A DNA stretch of 55,538 nucleotides from Oscillospiraceae bacterium (lineage in GTDB: Bacteria > Bacillota > Clostridia > Oscillospirales > Ruminococcaceae): positions 1-55,538 of the forward strand of contig WRKL01000004.1 in assembly GCA_009778115.1 (NCBI GenBank), read 5' to 3'. Positions within the stretch are counted from its first letter, which is position 1; each line of letters starts with the position of its first letter. The notes under the pieces are model-generated. The model did no database searches. It worked only from the letters and a program-made list of their open reading frames with translations, and was not told the DNA's origin. The position numbers and the translations under genes were made by a program. Below, piece by piece: positions 8,060 to 18,813 of this stretch.

Positions 8060-10444
8060 TCATCTGCGCTCCGCTCCCATTGCCGAGAGTGATTTTACCG
8101 CTCGTTTTATCGCCTTGTCCGCTTCTTCGTCGGTTAACGTACCTGATTCGGAACGCATTGTGACAGAGTAAGACATACTCTTTTTCCCGTCCGGAATTTG
8201 TTCGCCCCGATACGAATACAAAAATGCGACAGATTCCAAAATATTACCCACCGCACGCTCTATCGCACCCGCAAATTTCGCACCCTCTTCACGCTCATCG
8301 CAAATAAAGGTTATATCCCGTGTAACCGACGGATATTTCGGCAACGGTACAAACGTTCTTTCGGGCAAATAAAACTCAAACATCTTATCTAAGAAAAGTT
8401 TGGCGAACAAACATTTTGTACCTATATCATAATTCTCCGGCACAAACGGATGAATTTCACCCAGGAATCCTATCTGTTCTCCGCTATTGCCGCCGATAAA
8501 TATTTTTGCGTATTTGTGAGGATGAAACGACGGACTGTAGCTTGATTTATACACTGCATTTTTTATACCCACAGCATCAAGTATCAATTCCGTTATTCCT
8601 TTCAATTCGTAAAAATCCGCATCATCTCCATATATTCCAATCGCCAGCCGTGCTATTTCTTCGGGCAGATTGTTTTCTGAGATTTCTTCGTTTCCGGCAG
8701 GGAAGTATTCGGTTCCAATTTCGTAAAATCCGCCTTGCAGATTCCGGTTATTATAATTTTTCGAGATAACTTCAAGCATAGAAGGCAAAAGTGTCGTTCG
8801 CATTACACTTGTGTCTTCGCCCAACGGGTTGCGGATAACCACGCTTTTGCGGCATATATCGTCCTGCGGCATTAAAATTTTATCATAGCTCTTAGGACTG
8901 ATAAAAGAGTAGGTTGCAACCTCATTCAATCCGGCAGACAGCGCGGTTTGATTGACGGTTCGCCGAAATATCTGTCGTTTTGTAAAACCCGCTGATGCCG
9001 CACCTTTCAGCGTTGTTGACGGAATATTGTCATAACCGTAAATCCGCGCAATTTCCTCAGCAATATCATGCCTGCCTTCAAGATCCTTGCGAAAACCGGG
9101 AGGAATTATTACACCGTTTTCTATCTTCATTTCCAGATTTTCTAATATTTGCTCCATTTGCAAAACAGAAATATCCGTCCCCAAAACTTTATTTATCCAC
9201 CCGGGATCAAATTCTATTTCGGGCGGCTTTCTTGTGTCGTTCTTTATATCTATAATTCCGTCTACTACCTCACCCGCTCCCAGCTCTTCCACCAATTCAC
9301 AGGCACGCATAATAGCGGTATAGCATATTTCACTGTATAACCCTTTTTCAAAACGCATAGAGGATTCGGTTCTCATCCCCAATTTTCGGGATGCTGCACG
9401 CACCATAGGTCCGTCAAAACAGGCGGATTCAAATACTACGGTTTGTGTGTCGCTTTTAACCCCGCTGTGTTCACCGCCCATAATTCCGGCGACGGCAACA
9501 GGTTTTTGCGCATCGCATATCATCAGAATTTGATCGTCCAATGTATGTTCGCTGCCATCCAATGCTGTAATTTTTTCGCCGTTTGCCCTGCGTACAACGA
9601 TCTTATCTCCGTCAAGACAACTCAAATCGAAAGCGTGCATGGGATGATACTCAAGCATAACATAATTGGTTATGTCCACAAAGTTATTGATAGGACGTAC
9701 TCCGCACATACGAAGCCGTTCACGCAACCATGCGGGTGATGGTTCTATCTTGATATTTTTGATAACTTTTGCAATATAACGGACACATCCTTTTTTGTCT
9801 TGGATCGAAACATCAACATAATTTTCTATATTATCGCCGGAACCTCTTACCTTGGGTTCGGGAAGGTTTAATCTTTTGCCATATGTTGCCGCAGTTTCGC
9901 GCGCAAGTCCGGAAACTGTAAGACAATCCGGTCTGTTGGGGGTAATTTCGAATTCCACACAGGTATCGTCCAACCCCAGTATCGGACGAATATCCAGTCC
10001 CAGTTCACATTCATCTATAATCATTATTCCGTTTTCATCAACATCGGGAAAATCGTTCTTTGTCAGGGTAAGTTCGCCGAGTGAGCACAGCATACCATTG
10101 CTTTCCACACCACGGAAAATTCCCTTTTTTATTTTAAGACCGTTTGCCAGTGTTGCTCCTGCCAGCGCAACCGGAATATATGCCCCCTCATAAAGATTAG
10201 TTGCCGCGGTGCATATTTGGACCGGATCAGGCTGTCCGACATCCACACGGCATACTACCAATTTATCCGCATTGGGATGTTTTTCTATCAACAATATTTT
10301 GCCTGTAACAACCCCGGTTATTTCATCCCCCGGACAATACAGATTTTCGACTTTAGATCCCGACATGGTTATATCGCGCACAAAATCCTTTACATCAACC
10401 TTTATTCCCGTTAGTTCTTTTATCCATTTATACGAAACTTTCAT
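8060..10444 (-). CDS. pheT: Phenylalanine-tRNA ligase beta subunit
   Basis: The tRNA-binding and editing subunit of the (alpha-beta)2 enzyme that charges tRNA-Phe. The 794 residues show the expected order: N-terminal B1 with the EMAP-like tRNA-binding domain (about 40-155, HPNADKLVVCRVD and SNGMLCSLGEL), the B3/B4 editing domain (about 210-390, with MMLEYHPMHAFDL-like and GGEHSGV blocks), B5 (about 400-475), the catalytic-like core (480-690) and the C-terminal FDX-ACB anticodon-binding domain (about 700-793, PKYPSVTRDITFICDE). It follows pheS with a 38-base gap and is surely co-transcribed with it. Confidence 0.97.
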   Translation of the reverse strand: MKVSYKWIKELTGIKVDVKDFVRDITMSGSKVENLYCPGDEITGVVTGKILLIEKHPNADKLVVCRVDVGQPDPVQICTAATNLYEGAYIPVALAGATLANGLKIKKGIFRGVESNGMLCSLGELTLTKNDFPDVDENGIMIIDECELGLDIRPILGLDDTCVEFEITPNRPDCLTVSGLARETAATYGKRLNLPEPKVRGSGDNIENYVDVSIQDKKGCVRYIAKVIKNIKIEPSPAWLRERLRMCGVRPINNFVDITNYVMLEYHPMHAFDLSCLDGDKIVVRRANGEKITALDGSEHTLDDQILMICDAQKPVAVAGIMGGEHSGVKSDTQTVVFESACFDGPMVRAASRKLGMRTESSMRFEKGLYSEICYTAIMRACELVEELGAGEVVDGIIDIKNDTRKPPEIEFDPGWINKVLGTDISVLQMEQILENLEMKIENGVIIPPGFRKDLEGRHDIAEEIARIYGYDNIPSTTLKGAASAGFTKRQIFRRTVNQTALSAGLNEVATYSFISPKSYDKILMPQDDICRKSVVIRNPLGEDTSVMRTTLLPSMLEVISKNYNNRNLQGGFYEIGTEYFPAGNEEISENNLPEEIARLAIGIYGDDADFYELKGITELILDAVGIKNAVYKSSYSPSFHPHKYAKIFIGGNSGEQIGFLGEIHPFVPENYDIGTKCLFAKLFLDKMFEFYLPERTFVPLPKYPSVTRDITFICDEREEGAKFAGAIERAVGNILESVAFLYSYRGEQIPDGKKSMSYSVTMRSESGTLTDEEADKAIKRAVKSLSAMGAERR

Positions 10445-10482
10445 TTTTGCAAATATTCCTTCCCATATAACAAGTTATAAAT

Positions 10483-11514
10483 TCAACTGAACTGTGTCAA
10501 AAACCGCGAGTCATTCTCAAACAGCAACCTCATATCATTGATGTTGTATCGTTTCAAAGCAGCACGGTCAAGCCCCATGCCGAAAGCAAATCCCGTATAT
10601 TCATCAGGATCTATTCCGCAAAATTTCAACACGTTAGGGTGAACCATGCCCGCTCCCAAAAGTTCTATATATCCCTCCTGCTTGCACACCCGGCAACCAT
10701 TTCCGTCGCAGGAAAAACAAACAATATCCATTTCCGCGCTCGGCTCAGTGAACGGAAAATAATGCGGACGAAAGCGCACTCCGGTATTTTCTCCGTACAG
10801 CCGTCTTGCGAATATTTCCAATGTACCCTTTAGGTCAGCAAAAGCTATTCCTTTGTCCACTACCAGACCCTCCAATTGGTGAAACAGCGGTGAATGCGTA
10901 GCGTCCACATCGTCGGCACGGTACACTCTGCCGGGGGAAATTATTCTTAACGGCGGTCGGTTTTTTTCCATGACCCGTACCTGCACTGTGGATGTTTGGG
11001 TGCGCAGCAAAACATCATCGTTAATATAAAACGTGTCCTGCTCATCCCGGGACGGGTGGTCGGACGGCGCGTTGAGCGCATCAAAATTATATCGCACAGT
11101 TTCAATTTCGCGGCCATCAGCTACCGAAAATCCCATTCCCATAAATATTTCTATTATATCGTCTAAAACCAGCGAAATCGGATGCTTTTTCCCCGCTTTC
11201 GGTTTTTTACCCGGCAGGGTAACATCCAGCCATTCGCCGTTAAGCTTTTGTTCGGTTTCATGCAATTTCAAACGCTGTAAAGATTCAGCCAGCGCGGTTT
11301 CGATCGCTTCGCGCACAAGATTCCCCTGCTGTCCCAAAACTTTGCGTTCCTCGGATTCAAGCTTTCCCATCTGCCGCAGCACAGCGGTCAGTCTGCCTTT
11401 TTTCCCTAAATATTGCACCCGGATTTTTTCCAGCTCTTTCAGATCCGGACATTGCGCTATTTGATCAAGCGCAGTTTGTTTTGTTATTTTCAAATCTTCA
11501 ATCATAGCATTCAT
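10483..11514 (-). CDS. pheS: Phenylalanine-tRNA ligase alpha subunit
   Basis: Catalytic class II subunit; forms phenylalanyl adenylate and transfers it to tRNA-Phe. The 343-residue product has the N-terminal coiled coil (about 1-90), motif 2 around SPGRVYRADDVDATHSP, and motif 3 FGMGLDRAALKRYNI near the C-terminus. A cysteine cluster (CFSCDGNGCRVCKQEGYIE) occupies the position where many Firmicute PheS proteins have this loop. Its promoter (11540-11568) leaves a leader of only about 19 bases, so no T-box riboswitch can precede it. The upstream neighbour is a secreted protease with no functional link. Confidence 0.97.
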   Translation of the reverse strand: MNAMIEDLKITKQTALDQIAQCPDLKELEKIRVQYLGKKGRLTAVLRQMGKLESEERKVLGQQGNLVREAIETALAESLQRLKLHETEQKLNGEWLDVTLPGKKPKAGKKHPISLVLDDIIEIFMGMGFSVADGREIETVRYNFDALNAPSDHPSRDEQDTFYINDDVLLRTQTSTVQVRVMEKNRPPLRIISPGRVYRADDVDATHSPLFHQLEGLVVDKGIAFADLKGTLEIFARRLYGENTGVRFRPHYFPFTEPSAEMDIVCFSCDGNGCRVCKQEGYIELLGAGMVHPNVLKFCGIDPDEYTGFAFGMGLDRAALKRYNINDMRLLFENDSRFLTQFS

Positions 11515-11539
11515 AGCGTGATCAACCCCTTATTATGAA

Positions 11540-11568
11540 ATTATAATTCTTTTTGTAAATCTTTTCAA
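11540..11568 (-). promoter_or_regulatory. Sigma-A promoter of pheS-pheT
   Basis: On the minus strand TTGAAA (11563-11568) and TATAAT (11540-11545) are separated by 17 bases. The predicted start near 11533 is about 19 bases from the pheS ATG. It lies wholly in the 76-base gap after the upstream protease gene. Confidence 0.75.
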
Positions 11569-11590
11569 GTAATTCTTGCCTTAATCTTTT

Positions 11591-14527
11591 TCATCGTACC
11601 TTTATCGTTCGCCTGGCTGTTTTCTTTGTCCCGTCCTGAAATCTTACGGAAACACGCACAACAGCTAAACCTTTACTTACGCCGCGCAGTGTGACGGTTC
11701 GGTTTTGCGCTCCTCTTACGATTCTCAAAACCCTCTTTTTTGAGGTTGTCCAGCGTACCGTTCGAACTGGAGCGTTAGCCGAAATAGTAAAGCGGTTTTT
11801 CTTATTCTTCCGCGGTCTTATAATTCGTACTTTGACAGCTTTCCAGCGTGCAGTCAATGTCGTGTCGGCGGTCACGGTATGCTTGGCAAAATCGAACTTC
11901 ACCGAACCTCTGTACCACCCTGAGAACACATATCCTTTTCTTGTCGGATTAGAAGGTTTTCCTACCTTTCCGCCGCGTGAAACCCTGCGGTCGGATATAC
12001 TGCCTCTGCCGCCGTTTTTATTGAAAAAGACGGTAACCTGAGGAGGAACGACCGGCGGAGGGGCAGGAGTTTTCGGCGGTGTCGGCGGTGGCTCAGGATC
12101 GCTCGGCAAAGGATCGGGATCGGGATCAGGATCAGGATCGGGTTCAACCTTGTCTGACAATACCGTAAAGCTTAATTCTGTTTCGTAATTCGCATACACA
12201 TAATCCGTAATAATTACTTTGGCGGTATACACGCCCTGAGATAAATTGAGTTTAGGACGAACATATAAGCTGCTGCCTGTTATCATATTTTTTTTGCTAA
12301 GTTCTCCGGCAAATTCAAAAGCGGCCGAATTTTTGCCCGTTAGCAAAGCATGAAACCATGGATATTTCCAATCTTTTGGTTTAGGCAAATACGAATCCAA
12401 ACGAAAAGCGTTTTGTTGGTTGTAACCGTATTTTTCTTCCGGGAAAGTTATTGCGGACGGGATTTCGGCAGCGAGCGAAAACGCCCAGGGAATGGTATAT
12501 TTTTGTCCGCCGGCCTTAATTTCTATACGCCCTTCATAAAGTCCGGGGGCGGCTGTTTCCGGTGTTTCTCCCCAGGTTGTAACAGTATCACCTTGCAGAG
12601 TATATTTCAAGATAACACCATTTTCCGACGAATCATCAGAAAAATGAGTGTTGTTATGATATATTATTTCGATAGATTCAGGCAGCGCACCGTGTACGGT
12701 AAAAGAAATTTCACGGGTCATATCACCTGCTTTTTCATGCCCGAAGCTCATAGATGCCAGCGTTTGATCCGGTATCCATTTACCTTGATCAGAATTTATA
12801 ACAGCGTTTGGGATCCTGTCGGAAACCGTAATATATATACCCTTATCCTTTTCGGACACTATGGCGCGGAAAGGATCAATAAAACCTGCGCCAACCTCAA
12901 AAACCGAACATTCCCCGCCATCATACGCTTTGATCAAATCCGGTTTTGCCGTGTTCATAAGCCGTGCCTTCAATTCCTGCGGTGTCGCATCCGGATACAC
13001 CTGCTTCATAAGTGTCAATATACCGGCAACGATCGGCGATGATAAAGATGTTCCGCTAGACATGGAGTATGCGTTTTTATAATCGGTAGCATTGTTTGTT
13101 ATATATTTGGGAGCCGGAACAACAATACGCCAGCCCGGCGCAATTATATCCGGTTTAATGGCGGCGGTCCCCTGAACCGGTCCTACCGAACTGAAATAAG
13201 CGGGTTGCTTGGGCAGATGTTCAAATTCTCCGTTTTGACTTTTTGTTGTGTTTCCCCCGTATTGTGAAGCAGCGACAATAATCGGCAGTGAAGCCGTATT
13301 AGTCGGATACATAGTATATGCTTGCCGCTGTGATGGATTGGTATTTTCCGTTACCGCACAGTTTCCGGCAGCTATCGCCACACTGACACCGGCTGTCACC
13401 GCATTGTCCAAAGCGGCGGTAAAGGGCGGAAAAGCCAAAGGTTCTTCGGGTGACACAGAAAGGTTGATAACATCCATTTTAGGAAGAGCTCCGCCCTCGT
13501 CGGCACAATCTTCAATTGCGGCGATTATATCGCTTGCATAACCCGCACCATATGGTCCTACTACTCTTGCCGCATAAAGATTGGATTCCGGCGCCATACC
13601 CAACGCCCGAATCGTTCCGTTGTCGTGATTTGCGGAAGCTGCGACCGGTCCGGATACAACCGTCCCGTGCGTCATATAAAATCTTTCATTGTTTTGATTG
13701 AGCAAGGGTCTTCCGCTGGCTTTCCATTGATCATATGTTGTTTCCATAGGTCCGTCCGGATCATCTACCGTTTCGCGGGCATAATCTATGCCGGGATTGA
13801 CATAGTTTTTACCCCCCTTGTACGAACCTGCGAAATCCGGATGATTATAATCTATTCCGGTATCAATAACACAAACATTAACACCTTTTCCCGTTATTCC
13901 GGCTTGGTGTATTTCTGCCATATTGAATATTTCGCGGCTTTCACGCATACCGTTAAAATCATACGTCGGGTCGGGTTCGAAACCGGGTTCCGCAGAATAC
14001 ATACGCGTTTTTATATCCGGAAATATTCCGAAAACACCCTGCATAGCGGCAAGTTCATATATTTCACTCTCCGGAATCGTCAGAGCAAATCCCGAAAAAA
14101 TCGTTGAATATTCATGACGGATTTTATTTCGGCCGTGACCCTTCGCACGAATGGCACGGCGCGCCTTTCTGCCTTGTTCCTGAGCGCGCTGCGCACGTTC
14201 TTGCTTTTTACGCATATCACCGGAATAACGTCTGCCGCTGTATTTTTCGAAAAGCGCCTGCGGTAGTTCCTGCAGCCAGACGATAACATCAACGGTTTCG
14301 CTTTCAAGAAAATCATCCGTAGTCTGCTCAAAGTCGAAATTCTGAGCACCCACAGGTTCGGTTAGCATTTCGGCAAAGGCTTCGATATACGCTGTGTCCC
14401 CGTAAACCGGAGATTCTTCGTAAAAATCGGCGGCAACCGGCAAAAGCATCGAAGCTGAAAGAGCCGAAAGTATACATATAGCAATCAAAATCCGGGTCAA
14501 AATATGATTGTGTTTTTGAGCCGTCAT
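11591..14527 (-). CDS. Secreted subtilisin-like serine protease (S8) with InlB repeat
   Basis: A 978-residue exported protease. Order: signal peptide (about 10-32, ILIAICILSALSASMLLPVAA), an inhibitor-like prodomain (about 75-175), the S8 catalytic domain (about 215-560) with Asp222 in VIDTGIDYNHPDF, His287 in MTHGTVVSG, Asn389 in AAGN and Ser494 in SGTSLSSPIVAG, then a beta-rich region, a Pro/Asp linker, one InlB-type repeat (GYVFSGWY) and a C-terminal Ig-like domain very rich in Lys and Arg. The start at 14527 is supported by AAAGGAGTG 6-7 bases upstream; the reading frame stays open to 14620 but without a site. The His loop lacks the usual GHGTHVAG wording, yet all triad residues are present. 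Substrate unknown; no sortase or SLH anchor is visible. Confidence 0.92.
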   Translation of the reverse strand: MTAQKHNHILTRILIAICILSALSASMLLPVAADFYEESPVYGDTAYIEAFAEMLTEPVGAQNFDFEQTTDDFLESETVDVIVWLQELPQALFEKYSGRRYSGDMRKKQERAQRAQEQGRKARRAIRAKGHGRNKIRHEYSTIFSGFALTIPESEIYELAAMQGVFGIFPDIKTRMYSAEPGFEPDPTYDFNGMRESREIFNMAEIHQAGITGKGVNVCVIDTGIDYNHPDFAGSYKGGKNYVNPGIDYARETVDDPDGPMETTYDQWKASGRPLLNQNNERFYMTHGTVVSGPVAASANHDNGTIRALGMAPESNLYAARVVGPYGAGYASDIIAAIEDCADEGGALPKMDVINLSVSPEEPLAFPPFTAALDNAVTAGVSVAIAAGNCAVTENTNPSQRQAYTMYPTNTASLPIIVAASQYGGNTTKSQNGEFEHLPKQPAYFSSVGPVQGTAAIKPDIIAPGWRIVVPAPKYITNNATDYKNAYSMSSGTSLSSPIVAGILTLMKQVYPDATPQELKARLMNTAKPDLIKAYDGGECSVFEVGAGFIDPFRAIVSEKDKGIYITVSDRIPNAVINSDQGKWIPDQTLASMSFGHEKAGDMTREISFTVHGALPESIEIIYHNNTHFSDDSSENGVILKYTLQGDTVTTWGETPETAAPGLYEGRIEIKAGGQKYTIPWAFSLAAEIPSAITFPEEKYGYNQQNAFRLDSYLPKPKDWKYPWFHALLTGKNSAAFEFAGELSKKNMITGSSLYVRPKLNLSQGVYTAKVIITDYVYANYETELSFTVLSDKVEPDPDPDPDPDPLPSDPEPPPTPPKTPAPPPVVPPQVTVFFNKNGGRGSISDRRVSRGGKVGKPSNPTRKGYVFSGWYRGSVKFDFAKHTVTADTTLTARWKAVKVRIIRPRKNKKNRFTISANAPVRTVRWTTSKKRVLRIVRGAQNRTVTLRGVSKGLAVVRVSVRFQDGTKKTARRTIKVR

Positions 14528-14670
14528 CTTCGCACTCCTTTCATTCATCCTCAATAAATACATTATCGGAAAATCTATACATCGTTTGCTATCAGAAATT
14601 CCTCTTAACTTTTTATTCATTCTTTAATTTAAAATTAATTTTAATAAATAACCGTTGATTCTTTTTTATT

Positions 14671-14699
14671 ATTTTATCACGCTTTCGCTATAATTGCAA
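14671..14699 (-). promoter_or_regulatory. Promoter of the S8 protease gene
   Basis: On the minus strand TTGCAA (14694-14699), 17-base spacer, TAAAAT (14671-14676) preceded by TGA (extended -10). Predicted start near 14664, leader about 137 bases. The 436-base gap between the protease and the plus-strand ABC gene holds this promoter and a divergent one, and is otherwise AT-rich sequence with nothing recognisable. Confidence 0.65.
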
Positions 14700-14889
14700 A
14701 TAAAAAATCTACAGATTAAAATTTACCGAAATCTTTACATTTTGAGGTGTTGAAAAATGCCGTCCGCAAAAAATACTGCGGCAACCAAAGCTGTTATTTG
14801 CCATGACTATGGTATATTATGTCACATCTACTATTATATGGTGCGTTGTTAAAATGTTTGCAAACAGTTTTCTTTTAATTGATACTTTG

Positions 14890-14918
14890 TTGATATTTAT
14901 AAATTATACTATGATAAT
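14890..14918 (+). promoter_or_regulatory. Probable promoter of the ABC ATPase/FtsX gene
   Basis: TTGATA (14890-14895), 17-base spacer, GATAAT (14913-14918). An overlapping alternative is TTGATA at 14879 with TATACT at 14905 (20-base spacer, less good). Predicted start near 14925, about 39 bases before the gene. Confidence 0.5.
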
Positions 14919-14963
14919 GTTTATTTTCATACATTAACAAACAAACAGAAAGGTTTCTTTTTT

Positions 14964-17573
14964 ATGCTTCAATTAAAAAACATTTACAAAAACTATATCG
15001 CGGGAACAACTACCGTCAACGCGCTCAAAGACATCAGATTAAAATTTAGAAACAACGAATTTGTGTCTGTACTGGGACCGTCCGGGTGCGGTAAGACCAC
15101 TATGCTTAACCTTTTGGGCGGTTTGGACAGATACACTTCAGGGGATTTGATTATCAACGGGAAATCCACCCGGGATTTTACCGATCCGGATTGGGATGCG
15201 TACCGTAACCGGAAAATAGGTTTTGTGTTCCAAAACTATAACCTTATTCCGCACCAAACCGTACTTCGCAACGTAGAGCTCGCATTGACCTTATCGGGAG
15301 TGTCAAAATCCGAACGCCGCAAAAGAGCCGTCAAGGTATTGGAAAACGTCGGACTTGCGGATCAAATACATAAAAAACCCAACCAAATGTCAGGCGGGCA
15401 AATGCAGCGGGTTTCTATCGCACGGGCATTGGTCAATAACCCCGACATCCTGCTGGCCGATGAACCTACCGGCTCGCTGGATTCCGAAACCAGTGAACAG
15501 ATCATGAGCCTTATAAAAAGCATTTCTAACGATCGGTTGGTTATAATGGTTACACATAATCAGGAACTTGCCGAAAAATATTCAACGCGTATAATCCGAT
15601 TATTCGACGGAAAACTTGAAGGGGACAGCAATCCCGTATCCGAAGAAGAACCGGAACCCTCTGAGGATAAAGGCAACAAAAATATAAAAGGCAAAAAGAA
15701 AACATCCATGTCTTTTTTTACGGCATTGTCGCTAAGTGCAAATAATCTGATGACAAAAAAGGTTCGCACATTTATGACCGCATTTGCAGGCAGTATCGGA
15801 ATTATCGGTATCGCTTTGATCATGGCTCTTTCTAACGGGTCGCAGAGCTACATCGATCGGGAACAGGAGAACACGCTTTCCGCCTACCCGATCCGGCTTG
15901 AAGCTGAATCCAATGATCTGGGCGCGATTACCGGAGCGATGCTGGAATTGCACGACGAGGGGCATGAGACCGTGGCAGACGGTGAGATACATTCGTTCAA
16001 CGTAACCGGCAAAACATTGAGCGCGATGCTAGCGGGCAGAAAGAAAAACGATCTGGAAGCTTTCAAGCAGCATTTGGAAGATAAGAAAGAGGAAATAGAA
16101 CCTCTGACAAACTCTGTCGCTTACAGGTATGATATAAATTTAAATATTTACGCCGCCGACTATTCGGAAGAAATTAAACAGATTAATCCTTTTGACATTA
16201 TTCCGCGTCCCGGCGGCAGCGATAATTCCGGCGGTATGATGGGCGGAAATATGATGTTGGGTATGGAAATATGGACAGAAATCATAGACAACCCGGACCT
16301 GCTTAATTCCCAGTATGATATTCTCGCCGGACGCTGGCCCGAAGCAAAAAACGAGGTCATTCTTGTCGCAAACGAAAACAACCGGATCACCGATTATGCA
16401 ATGTATGCGCTGGGACTTAAAGATTCAAAAGAAATCGAGGACATGATCCGGGCGATGAGAGAAGGTAAACCCCTCGACGAATTTGAAACCGAGACCATCA
16501 GCTTTACCTATGATGAGCTTATAAAACTCAAATTCAAAATGGTATTAAGTTCGGATATATACAAAAAGACCGACGGGGCATGGATCGATATGCGCGATGA
16601 TGAAAAGTTTATGCGCAATGTTTTGGATAATTCCCTGGATATAAACGTCGTAGGATTGATACGTCCGTCCGAAAATGCAAGCTCTTCTTCTATCACAGGC
16701 ACGCTCGGTTACACCAAGGATCTGACTGAATATGTCATGAAACAGGTCAATGATTCCAAAATCGTAAAAGAACAAAAAAGCAATGAGGACACTGATATAT
16801 TCACGGACAAACCTTTTGCCGATCCGAATTCTTCCCCCGAAGAACTGAGCATAGAAGACTTGTCCGACGACGAAAAGGCATATTTCGCATCATTGAGCGA
16901 GGATGAAAGGAATAAAGCACTGGAGGAATATGCGGCGAATTTGAGCTCCGGCGCAACCTACGACGAAAATCTGGCAAAACTCGGGGTGGTGGATGAAAAT
17001 TCACCCAACGCAATATATTTATACCCGAAAGACTTCGATTCTAAAAAAGAGATCGAAGAATTTATCAAAGAATACAACAAAGAGAACCCCGGGGAAGACG
17101 GAGAAGGCGAAATAAACTACACCGACTATATCGGAATTATTATGACGGTCACCAGCACTATCATCGGGATGATAAGCAGCATACTTATCGCTTTTGTTGG
17201 AATTTCGTTGATCGTGTCCTCGATTATGATAGGTATTATTACCTACGTTTCCGTACTTGAGCGCACCCGGGAAATTGGTATCCTTAAAAGCATCGGAGCC
17301 AGAAAGAGGGATATATCCAGAGTGTTCAGCGCAGAAACCCTGATTATCGGATTTGTCGCAGGCACGCTGGGGATACTTATTTCCGCACTTCTAACCATAC
17401 CTGCTAACATTATTATCCAGGACATTTCCGGCGCATCCGGAATCGCTTCTCTGCCCTTAACCGGAGCGGGCTTCCTTGTCGCTTTAAGCATGATACTAAC
17501 GCTTATTTCGGGATTTATCCCATCAAAAATCGCTGCAAAGAAAGACCCGGTGGTCGCTCTTCGCAGCGAATAG
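14964..17573 (+). CDS. ABC transporter, fused ATPase and FtsX-type permease
   Basis: A MacB/LolD-type ABC protein in the fused form frequent in Clostridia. The N-terminal ATPase (1-225) has Walker [10 protein letters not shown] (38-46), the Q-loop glutamine at 90, signature MSGGQMQRV (142-150), Walker [10 protein letters not shown] (162-170) and the switch histidine in VTHNQ. A charged linker (about 230-255) leads to a first membrane helix (about 270-290), a large extracytoplasmic domain (about 295-710) and three C-terminal helices of the FtsX fold (about 715-860) with the family block [19 protein letters not shown]. Such proteins act mechanically on envelope lipoproteins, peptides or antibiotics rather than importing nutrients. 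It is monocistronic; the next gene converges 17 bases away. Substrate unknown. Confidence 0.93.
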   Translation: MLQLKNIYKNYIAGTTTVNALKDIRLKFRNNEFVSVLGPSGCGKTTMLNLLGGLDRYTSGDLIINGKSTRDFTDPDWDAYRNRKIGFVFQNYNLIPHQTVLRNVELALTLSGVSKSERRKRAVKVLENVGLADQIHKKPNQMSGGQMQRVSIARALVNNPDILLADEPTGSLDSETSEQIMSLIKSISNDRLVIMVTHNQELAEKYSTRIIRLFDGKLEGDSNPVSEEEPEPSEDKGNKNIKGKKKTSMSFFTALSLSANNLMTKKVRTFMTAFAGSIGIIGIALIMALSNGSQSYIDREQENTLSAYPIRLEAESNDLGAITGAMLELHDEGHETVADGEIHSFNVTGKTLSAMLAGRKKNDLEAFKQHLEDKKEEIEPLTNSVAYRYDINLNIYAADYSEEIKQINPFDIIPRPGGSDNSGGMMGGNMMLGMEIWTEIIDNPDLLNSQYDILAGRWPEAKNEVILVANENNRITDYAMYALGLKDSKEIEDMIRAMREGKPLDEFETETISFTYDELIKLKFKMVLSSDIYKKTDGAWIDMRDDEKFMRNVLDNSLDINVVGLIRPSENASSSSITGTLGYTKDLTEYVMKQVNDSKIVKEQKSNEDTDIFTDKPFADPNSSPEELSIEDLSDDEKAYFASLSEDERNKALEEYAANLSSGATYDENLAKLGVVDENSPNAIYLYPKDFDSKKEIEEFIKEYNKENPGEDGEGEINYTDYIGIIMTVTSTIIGMISSILIAFVGISLIVSSIMIGIITYVSVLERTREIGILKSIGARKRDISRVFSAETLIIGFVAGTLGILISALLTIPANIIIQDISGASGIASLPLTGAGFLVALSMILTLISGFIPSKIAAKKDPVVALRSE

Positions 17574-17589
17574 GGAAAAACCCTTCGAA

Positions 17590-18723
17590 TCAAAAAGCCT
17601 CCAGCACATAATTCGTAAAATAATCCAAGGGAGCGGTTTGATTATCAGGCAGCCGCGCATTAGCGGCAGTCACGAGGTTTAATTCCGGAACCACAATAAT
17701 ATATTGTCCGGCATAACCCCAGCTGTAATATGCATCATACTTTTTGGTCTTACCCAAAGGTTTTATCCACCATTGATAACCGTATTTCGAGGTGTTGGGC
17801 TGCGCTTTCGCCAACGGCTTAACCGTATCCCGCACCCACTTTTTCGGAATTATCCGCGTCCCCCGCCATTGCCCCGAATCCAGATGCAGCTGTCCGAACC
17901 GGGCGGCATCCCGAGCGGTCATTTCGATACCGTTACCTCCGTCGGTATAACCCTGGGGGTCGGTTCTCCACTCTACGCTGTCCATACCTATATGTGTGAA
18001 AATATTCTCACGGGCGAAATCGTATGCGGTTTTGCCCGTAGCTTTTTGTATGATCACCGTCAAAAGGTGAGAGCCTCCCGTATTATAAGCAAATACCTCT
18101 CCGGGAGCCGCTTCCATTGGCTGTTCCCAAAAAAATTCTACCCAGTTTTTAGAATCTCTGAGCCGCCGGAACATATCGCTGCTGTATTCAGGCCACCTGA
18201 CACCTGATGAATGTTCAAGCAAATGTCTTATCGTTATTTTTTGCTTGCGTTTATCCTCTGCTTCTGCTGCTTGAGGAAAATATTTTGTCAGAGGAACGTC
18301 AATATTTTCTATATATCCCTGCTCTACCGCTATCCCTATCAATGCGGCGGAAACCCCTTTTGTGCATGAATTGTACCGAAATACGCTATTTTCATCGAAT
18401 TCATTTTTATAGTATTCATCTATAATATAACCGTCTTTTACCGTGACAAAAGCATTTATATCCAGTCCGGCAAGTTGTTTATGAAGCTGTTCAAATAATT
18501 CGCCGTTTGCGCCGCGGTTTTCGGGCGTATCGAATTTCCAGCTGTTGTCCGGCAGCTCTTCCTGCTGCGAAACATCCGAAATATCAGATTCTGTTCCGAT
18601 CAGGGACTCGCGCGCACCCGAAACAATACCCGTTTCGTTTTGATCACCCGGCGTATCAGCGCATCCCGCCGTAATAATCACCATCAACAATAATACCGTA
18701 ACTTTTTTCAACATCTTAATCAC
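17590..18723 (-). CDS. Beta-lactamase-fold serine hydrolase, lipoprotein
   Basis: A 377-residue exported lipoprotein (signal MLKKVTVLLLMVIITAGC with lipobox Cys21) followed by an acidic linker and a class C beta-lactamase/esterase fold (PF00144, COG1680). Nucleophile motif SCTK (Ser119, Lys122) and the likely catalytic Tyr213 in FAYNTGGSH are visible, and WGYAGQYIIVVP near the C-terminus replaces the KTG box. The wording resembles NylB-like esterases and amide hydrolases more than true beta-lactamases, so resistance should not be assumed. Start: GTG at 18723 with GGAGG six bases upstream. It lies downstream of the SpoIIM-like gene on the same strand, 90 bases away. Confidence 0.88.
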   Translation of the reverse strand: MIKMLKKVTVLLLMVIITAGCADTPGDQNETGIVSGARESLIGTESDISDVSQQEELPDNSWKFDTPENRGANGELFEQLHKQLAGLDINAFVTVKDGYIIDEYYKNEFDENSVFRYNSCTKGVSAALIGIAVEQGYIENIDVPLTKYFPQAAEAEDKRKQKITIRHLLEHSSGVRWPEYSSDMFRRLRDSKNWVEFFWEQPMEAAPGEVFAYNTGGSHLLTVIIQKATGKTAYDFARENIFTHIGMDSVEWRTDPQGYTDGGNGIEMTARDAARFGQLHLDSGQWRGTRIIPKKWVRDTVKPLAKAQPNTSKYGYQWWIKPLGKTKKYDAYYSWGYAGQYIIVVPELNLVTAANARLPDNQTAPLDYFTNYVLEAF

Positions 18724-18813
18724 GCTAACCTCCGATTCTTAATTTTTTATATAGGGGGATGTTTGAATAGAATGAAAATACCAGATCTGCGGATAATCCC
18801 GGGGAGACAAATT

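Noticed and set aside
14528-14620. Upstream extension of the S8 protease gene to 14620
   Set aside because: The added 31 residues precede a normal signal peptide, lack a ribosome binding site and would bury the site that serves the ATG at 14527.
17590-18723. Antibiotic-resistance beta-lactamase
   Set aside because: Motifs fit the broad serine hydrolase family (SCTK, YNTGG) but the KTG box is replaced; no reason to claim resistance.
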